From: a bacterium
Lineage (GTDB): Bacteria; Krumholzibacteriota; Krumholzibacteriia; LZORAL124-64-63
Direction: 5' to 3'
NCBI GenBank assembly: GCA_016712675.1
Contig: JADJQR010000001.1
Location: 3,286,001-3,350,000, forward strand
DNA: 64,000 bases
Below the pieces are notes generated by a model that worked only from the letters and a program-made list of their open reading frames with translations, ran no database searches and was not told the DNA's origin. Made by a program: the position numbers and the translations under genes. This document shows, in pieces, positions 59,126-64,000 of this stretch; within the stretch, counting starts at the first letter, position 1; each line of letters begins with the position of its first letter.

Positions 59126-60226
59126 TCAGATCATCCGGACGAACCACGAGCGGTTCTTCGACTTCACGCGGCCAAACCATACCACGAGGGGGGCCATCAC
59201 CGCCAGCAGGACGACCCAACCCAGCAGCGAGCCGAGCACGGCACTCTCGTGGTAGAACAGCCCGAAGCGACGCGCCACGATGGCCAGCAGCGGAATGTGG
59301 ACACAGTAGAAGAACAGAGGCACCCGCCCGACATAGCCCAGCGGGCGCAGCACGCGCGAGCGCGCGTCGATCCAGCTGAAGGCGCCGACCAGGGAGATGA
59401 CGGTGCCCGACAGCCACAACTGGTGGTCGAGGCTGGGCGGGTACTTCTGCACCAGGAAGAAGGAATACGAGAAGAAGGTGTTCCAGGCGAAGAGGTTGCC
59501 GAAGCCGTGGCCCAGCCGCACGACATACGCGGCCGCCACCAGCGTCAGGCCGATCAGCAGCGAGTTGCGCGCGCGCTGGTCGGGATCCCGCCAGACCTCG
59601 AACCAGAAATGTGCCATCACGCTGCCCAGCAGCGCCAGCGCGAACCACGGCAGCAGCGGGTACTTCGTGAAGTCGCCCGCGGTCACCAGGAACTCCATCC
59701 AGTAGTGGGCGGGCCCCTTCACGTCGTACGGGATGCGCAACAGGAACGGCTGGGCCAGGAACAGGGCGGCCACCAGTCCCGCCCGCCACTGCCAGCGCCA
59801 CTTGGCCAGGAGCGTGACCAGGATCATCGACAGGCCGATCGTGGCGATGATCCCGAGGTGGTCCAGGCGCAGGCGGTCGAACCCGCTCCACGAGGCATTG
59901 ACCCAGACGACCTGCACCGCGACCAGGAAGAGCCCGCGCTGCAGGAAGCCCCAACGCACCGAGCGGTCGCTCTCGCCGGCCCGCCGGCGACGGTGGAAGA
60001 CGTAGTAGGCCATCGCCCCGTTCATCATCAGGAAGCCCGGGGCGCACAGGTAGCCCATGTAGCGCAGCAGGAACTGCGGCGTGTTGTCGAAGAACGGGTC
60101 GATGGGGTCCAGGCTCAGCCAGGCCGAGTTGAAGTAGTAGTTGCTGTGCCCCAGCGCCATCATCACGCCGACCAGTCCGCGGAAGGCGTCGATGTAGGAG
60201 AAACGGTCCTGCCTGGCCACGTTCAC
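59126..60226 (-). CDS. Multi-pass membrane acyltransferase-like protein (DUF1624/OpgC-type)
   Basis: 366 residues from GTG 60226. Ten or so hydrophobic segments. It opens with R-F-S-Y-I-D-A-F-R-G-L-V-G-V-M-M-A-L-G-H, the arrangement of membrane O- or N-acyltransferases (HGSNAT_cat/OpgC relatives), where the D-x-x-R-G motif and the His are conserved. YVGRVPLFFYCVHIPLL near 310 also fits. The acceptor is unknown, probably a glycan or lipid at the envelope. Only 17 bp separate it from the upstream lipoprotein gene. Confidence 0.75.
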   Translation of the reverse strand: MNVARQDRFSYIDAFRGLVGVMMALGHSNYYFNSAWLSLDPIDPFFDNTPQFLLRYMGYLCAPGFLMMNGAMAYYVFHRRRRAGESDRSVRWGFLQRGLFLVAVQVVWVNASWSGFDRLRLDHLGIIATIGLSMILVTLLAKWRWQWRAGLVAALFLAQPFLLRIPYDVKGPAHYWMEFLVTAGDFTKYPLLPWFALALLGSVMAHFWFEVWRDPDQRARNSLLIGLTLVAAAYVVRLGHGFGNLFAWNTFFSYSFFLVQKYPPSLDHQLWLSGTVISLVGAFSWIDARSRVLRPLGYVGRVPLFFYCVHIPLLAIVARRFGLFYHESAVLGSLLGWVVLLAVMAPLVVWFGRVKSKNRSWFVRMI

Positions 60227-60243
60227 GTCCCGCGTCGTTGAGG

Positions 60244-62679
60244 TCAGTCGGTGACGACCGTGCGCACCGCGCGCAGGCCGACCGTATCATCGGCCGAGTC
60301 CGGGTAGCGCGCCGCGCGCGCGGCACCGCGACAATCCTCACTGCCGCCGTACCAGCTGCCGCCTCGCACCACGTGCTGCGTGCCGGTGGCCGGACCCGCC
60401 GGGTCCAGCACCACGCCGTCGCCGTCGGCGTCGAGCAGGCGGTAGTCGCCGTACCAGTCCCAGCACCACTCGGCGACGTTGCCCGCCAGGTCGGACAGGC
60501 CCCAGGGATTCGGCGTCTTCAGGCCGCCGGCGCGCGTGCCGGGCACCTCGCCGATCCCGAAGCTGCCGCAGTACCAGGCCGCCGGGACCAGCGCCGGATC
60601 CGCGTTGCAGACGCGCGCCGTCAGGTCGCCGGCAACGAAGGCCGTGGCCGTGCCGGCGCGCGCCAGCCATTCCCACTCGGCCTCGGTGGGCAGGCGCCAG
60701 CCGTCGGCGTCGCGATCCCACGCGACCTGGCTGCCGGTGACCGTGTAGGCGGGCGTCAGGCCGTCGGCCACGGACTGCGCGTTGCACCAGGCAACGGCCT
60801 GCAGCCAGGTGACGGTCTCCACCGGGAGGTCGTCGCCGGTGAAACCCGACGGCGAGCCCAGGCCGCGCGCGGCGTAGGCCGCCTGTGAGACCTCGAGGTC
60901 GAGCCAGGCCAGGCTGTCGCTGAGCACCACGGTGTGCTGCCATTCGTCGGCATCGCGGCCCAGTTCGCCGGCCGGGCTGCCCATCGTGAACACATGGCGA
61001 CCGACGACAGGCCCGGGCGCGGGCGCCGTCTGGGCCACGGCCACCTCCGGGTCCGCGACCGCGAAGCGCATGAACCACGTGTGCTCGCCGGCCGGCAGCT
61101 GCGCCTGGTACCGGTATTCGGTGGAGCCGGCTCCTGGCGTCAGCGCCGTCATCGGCTGCGCCACCCCGTCGATGACGACCTCGTGCACCGTCGGCGCCTC
61201 GGCATAGACATAGGTCACGGTCCAGGTGAAGAGCGAGGCCCCGGTTCCCGCCTGGCGATCGACCTGCGGATCCAGGAGCAGGATGCCCTCTCCCGGCTGT
61301 GCCCAGGCGTCGTTGGACATCGCCGACAGGTTCCCCGCATCGTCGCGCAGGCGAACGGCAAAGTGCCAGGTCTGCCCGGCGGCAAGGTCGCCGACAACCA
61401 GCGAAGCCGCGGCTCCCGGCTCGCCGGGGCCCGCCACTCCGGCGACCGGCGTTGCCGCCTGCCAGCCGGCCTGGTCGCTGATCGCGGCCGTCGCGTAGCG
61501 CACCTCGGTCGCCTCGGCACGGCCTTCCCAGCGGTCGTCGCCACTGTCGAGCCACTCCAGGCGCACGGCTCCGGCGCCGAACGGAGTGGCGGCCAGCGTG
61601 CGAATGGCCCCAGGCGCCGTCTCGTCACGGGCGACGCGGTCGGAAGCCAGCACGAGCAGGCCCTCGTCACGGTCCACCACCAGCAGCAGGCCCTCGTGCG
61701 AGAAGCTGAGGTCCATCGCGTAGCTGGTCAGGACGCGGCCCAGGAACACCGGCGCGCGCGGGTTGCTGACATCGACGAAGTGCAGGCCCGACCCCTGGGC
61801 GGCCAGCACAGCGATGCCGTCGCGGACGGCGATGGCGCGGGACGTGCCCTCGAGGGCGACCTGGGCCACGTGCTCGGGCTCCTCTCCACCATCGACGGCG
61901 AAGATGGCCAGGCCGCTGGCGCCGTCGGCCACGTAGGCGTAGCCGCCGTCCAGCTCGATATCCATGGCGTGGCCGGGGCTGTCCGCCGACGACACCACGC
62001 GCATCGTGCCCAGAGCCAGGATGCGCGCGTCGACCACCGCCAGGCCCAGTTCGTCATCGGCCACGTAGCACCAGCCGTCGCGCACGGCCACACCCTCGGC
62101 GTAGCCGTTGGTACCGGTGAAGACGCCGTCGTAGGCCAGGATCCCCGGCTGTGCCGGCAGCGAGCGGAAGACGCGCACACCCTTCCAGCTCTCGGCCAGG
62201 TACACCACATAGGCCTCGGCCGGGTTGTCCGGCTGCACGATGGCGATGCGGTTACCGAAGACGGCCGTCGTGTTGCTGTTGAACGAGGTGATCGTGGACG
62301 GGTCGGTCACGTCATAGGACGTGACGCCCTCGGTACCCTCGACGACCAGCGCGATATCGCGCAGCCGGCCCTCGCTGAGCGTCCGCACGACACCGGCGCT
62401 TTCGCTGTACTTCAGGGTGTTGACCGTCTGCAGCAGCGTCGGCGCGTAGGGATCGCTGAAGTCGATCGCGTGCAGTCCGGCCTGCCCGCCGGCCACGAAG
62501 GCCGTGCGACCGAGCGTGGCCACGTCCTCGTTCTGGCTCGGCAACGCCACGCGGCCGACGATCTCGTACGGCGCACCCGGTGTCTCGTAGAGGTCCTGCT
62601 TGGCACAGCCGCCGGGCAGCAGGAACAGGCCCGCCGCCAGGGCGGGAAGAAGAAGCCGTGATCCGGGACGCGCGGTCAT
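60244..62679 (-). CDS. Lipoprotein with LVIVD propeller and FGE/SUMF1-type domain
   Basis: 811 residues from ATG 62679 (GAGGAG upstream). Lipobox L-L-P-G-G-C gives lipidation at Cys25. Residues ~40-340 hold LVIVD-type beta-propeller repeats (GLHAIDFSDPYAP, GVTSYDVTDPSTI, GLAVVDARILALG, GLHFVDVSNPRAP). Then a fibronectin-III-like domain (350-440), a second beta domain (450-550), and a formylglycine-generating-enzyme-like domain (560-808) with RLPTEAEWEWLARAG, NPWGLSDLAGNVAEWCWDWY and VVRGGSWYGG. The active-site Cys pair of true FGE is not evident, so it more likely binds a ligand or belongs to the broader family. Membrane-anchored. Confidence 0.82.
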   Translation of the reverse strand: MTARPGSRLLLPALAAGLFLLPGGCAKQDLYETPGAPYEIVGRVALPSQNEDVATLGRTAFVAGGQAGLHAIDFSDPYAPTLLQTVNTLKYSESAGVVRTLSEGRLRDIALVVEGTEGVTSYDVTDPSTITSFNSNTTAVFGNRIAIVQPDNPAEAYVVYLAESWKGVRVFRSLPAQPGILAYDGVFTGTNGYAEGVAVRDGWCYVADDELGLAVVDARILALGTMRVVSSADSPGHAMDIELDGGYAYVADGASGLAIFAVDGGEEPEHVAQVALEGTSRAIAVRDGIAVLAAQGSGLHFVDVSNPRAPVFLGRVLTSYAMDLSFSHEGLLLVVDRDEGLLVLASDRVARDETAPGAIRTLAATPFGAGAVRLEWLDSGDDRWEGRAEATEVRYATAAISDQAGWQAATPVAGVAGPGEPGAAASLVVGDLAAGQTWHFAVRLRDDAGNLSAMSNDAWAQPGEGILLLDPQVDRQAGTGASLFTWTVTYVYAEAPTVHEVVIDGVAQPMTALTPGAGSTEYRYQAQLPAGEHTWFMRFAVADPEVAVAQTAPAPGPVVGRHVFTMGSPAGELGRDADEWQHTVVLSDSLAWLDLEVSQAAYAARGLGSPSGFTGDDLPVETVTWLQAVAWCNAQSVADGLTPAYTVTGSQVAWDRDADGWRLPTEAEWEWLARAGTATAFVAGDLTARVCNADPALVPAAWYCGSFGIGEVPGTRAGGLKTPNPWGLSDLAGNVAEWCWDWYGDYRLLDADGDGVVLDPAGPATGTQHVVRGGSWYGGSEDCRGAARAARYPDSADDTVGLRAVRTVVTD

Positions 62680-62707
62680 GTCCACTCCTCGGAATCGAAG
62701 GGCCGGG

Positions 62708-63913
62708 TCAGAAGCGGTACGCCAGGTCGACCCAGGTCTGCCATTGCACGAATGCCTTGTCTGTCGTCAGGTCCCCTTCCCAGGGGGACTCCACGGTCCG
62801 CGACGAGCGCCGTGTCGCCACGCGCAGCGTGATGTCGCGGCTCAACTTCCGCTGCAGCTCGACGGTGTACTTGTAGTTCAGGTCGCGGCGCCCCACGTGG
62901 TAGGGGTCATCCACCAGGGATCCCTGCGCCGTGTAGTAGTAGTCCATGAACAGGAACGTCAGACCGATCTCATCGACGTACCGCGCCAGTTTGGGCAGGG
63001 CTAGGTCGACGCCCAGCCGGTAGAGATCGCGCTCGTACGACGGGTCGCTGTTGTCCGTGTCGGCCAGCGACTCTCCCACCTCGTCGACGCCGCGGCCGTT
63101 GCCGTCCTCGTAGCTGTAGTCCCCGCTCAGCGAGACCACGCGACTGACCGTCCAGGCCAGGCTGCCCCGAATCTCCCAGGCCTCGATGTCGTTCTCCATG
63201 AACTCGCGGTTGTAGTAGCGGAAGTTGCGTTCGAAGACGAGCGTCGCCGCCAGGTCCGGCGTCACCGCCTGGCGCCAAGTCAGGTTCCAGATGTTGCGCT
63301 GGAAGCGGAACGAGTTCCACTGGAGGGGCGCCGTCGGGTCGACCAGCGGCGAACGGTCCGAGAGGTGGCGGATGTACTGGAACGGCGAGGCGTGCAGGTA
63401 GAGCTCGAGGCTCTGCCCCTTGCCGATGTACTGCCGCAGGAAGAAGTCCAGGTCGGTATTCGTCTTGATCGGGTTGTTCGCGTAGATCCAGTGCTTGGCG
63501 CGCACACGCACGCGCGTCTGGCCCAGCGCCACGATGTCCCGCCGTGCCTCCACGTCCAGGCCCGGGGCCACCACCAGGTCATCCGTCGATTGGTGCGCGA
63601 ATTTGAACGGGTAGCTGCCGCTCTCGAAGGCGTCGATGTCGTCGGTGCTCGCGCCCAGGATGTTGTCGTTGTAGATGAAGCTGCAGGAGGCCGTGCCGCG
63701 GACCTGCCAGCTGGTGGGATTCGCCGCCGCCTTCGCCCTGGCGGCGGCCGGCTTGCTCACGGCAGCCGCCGCCGGAGCGGTGACGGTCGGCGTCATCGTC
63801 GTATCGACCGCAGCCGGTGCCGCAGCGGCCGGCGTGGCTGACGACGCCAAGGCCAGCCCGAGCGCCAGGGCGGCGGGCGCACATGCGCGCCGAAGCCTGC
63901 CGGTACGCATCAT
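62708..63913 (-). CDS. Outer-membrane beta-barrel protein
   Basis: 401 residues from ATG 63913; a second ATG at 63910 is equally possible. A basic leader (MMRTGRLRR) then an Ala-rich hydrophobic stretch ends near 35, and an Ala/Pro/Thr-rich linker follows. From ~75 the sequence alternates polar and hydrophobic or aromatic residues in many strands (YIYANNPIK-, FRYYNREF-, YLGVDL-like), and it ends VDLAYRF with a C-terminal Phe, the BAM insertion signal. Function unknown, perhaps a porin or transport partner of the lipoprotein encoded 28 bp downstream. Confidence 0.78.
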   Translation of the reverse strand: MMRTGRLRRACAPAALALGLALASSATPAAAAPAAVDTTMTPTVTAPAAAAVSKPAAARAKAAANPTSWQVRGTASCSFIYNDNILGASTDDIDAFESGSYPFKFAHQSTDDLVVAPGLDVEARRDIVALGQTRVRVRAKHWIYANNPIKTNTDLDFFLRQYIGKGQSLELYLHASPFQYIRHLSDRSPLVDPTAPLQWNSFRFQRNIWNLTWRQAVTPDLAATLVFERNFRYYNREFMENDIEAWEIRGSLAWTVSRVVSLSGDYSYEDGNGRGVDEVGESLADTDNSDPSYERDLYRLGVDLALPKLARYVDEIGLTFLFMDYYYTAQGSLVDDPYHVGRRDLNYKYTVELQRKLSRDITLRVATRRSSRTVESPWEGDLTTDKAFVQWQTWVDLAYRF

Positions 63914-64000
63914 CGCCGCACCTCGAGGTCCGCGACCGGGATCTGGAACTGGGCCGCGATGCCGCAGGCGTCCGGGCGCAGGCACCGCAGCACGTAGCGG
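63910..64000 (-). CDS. C-terminal end of an unidentified protein (partial)
   Basis: The last 29 codons plus stop (TGA at 63912-63910), which overlaps the start of the barrel gene. The visible end reads Y-V-L-R-C-L-R-P-D-A-C-G and later F-Q-I-P-V-A-D-L-E. Too short to identify; overlap suggests the same operon. Confidence 0.5.
   Translation of the reverse strand, partial: RYVLRCLRPDACGIAAQFQIPVADLEVRR

Overview
The window is about 64 kb of GC-rich DNA (roughly 70 %) from a Gram-negative bacterium. It is densely packed with ordinary chromosomal genes, and I see no phage, plasmid, insertion sequence, CRISPR array, rRNA or tRNA. Four large secreted proteins end in the same FlgD-like module (PNPFNP followed by a V-D-L-G-R/V-R-T-L type tail). 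That ending is typical of uncultured phyla of the FCB group and relatives (Eisenbacteria, Krumholzibacteriota, Latescibacterota and similar). The phylum assignment is inference from this signature, from the GC content and from a C-terminal-Phe outer-membrane barrel.

Layout. 1-3.2 kb: the end of ftsH, then folP and cdaA (c-di-AMP synthesis), with aroC convergent to them. 3.5-6.1 kb: a secreted M14 carboxypeptidase. 6.2-9.0 kb: a PilB/GspE-type ATPase coupled to an HDOD protein. 9.1-17.2 kb: a complete tryptophan operon trpE-G-D-(CFB)-A-aroF. It is preceded by a near-consensus promoter, a leader peptide with four Trp codons in six, and a terminator that competes with an antiterminator. trpC, trpF and trpB are read as one 888-residue polypeptide. 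17.2-17.7 kb: a gene-free stretch with a 29-bp inverted repeat around an AT-richer core. 17.7-24.9 kb: a STAS/degenerate HD-GYP protein, a small excisionase-like HTH protein, a membrane coiled-coil protein, an unrecognised protein and an alpha/beta-hydrolase homologue without its serine. 25-34.5 kb: a queuosine mannosyltransferase homologue, a secreted subtilase, a small secreted protein, queF, and a secreted HExxH protease. 34.6-39.1 kb: a tight minus-strand operon (YgjP-type metallopeptidase, HD protein, FabK-like enzyme, queG, AmrS-type radical SAM). 39.3-40.6 kb: mscL and mtfA. 40.7-47.6 kb, minus strand: udk-hpt-guaB (nucleotide salvage/GMP synthesis), a LolA-like protein and a large BNR-repeat exoprotein. 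47.8-52.4 kb: a giant C25-type peptidase homologue. 52.5-64 kb: tex, a CNT nucleoside transporter, a beta-hydroxyacid dehydrogenase, an S9 peptidase, a multi-pass acyltransferase-like protein, an FGE-domain lipoprotein, an outer-membrane barrel, and the end of one more gene.

How the parts fit. The trp operon is a self-contained regulated unit. Transcription attenuation senses charged tRNA-Trp, TrpE keeps its LLES feedback motif, and the DAHP synthase at the end ties precursor supply to the same switch. Three queuosine genes (queF, queG and the mannosyltransferase homologue) suggest the cell reduces preQ0, finishes queuosine and glycosylates it. The secreted peptidases of several catalytic classes (M14, S8, M6-like, C25-like, plus S9) point to a protein-degrading lifestyle, with a shared C-terminal anchoring or secretion tag.
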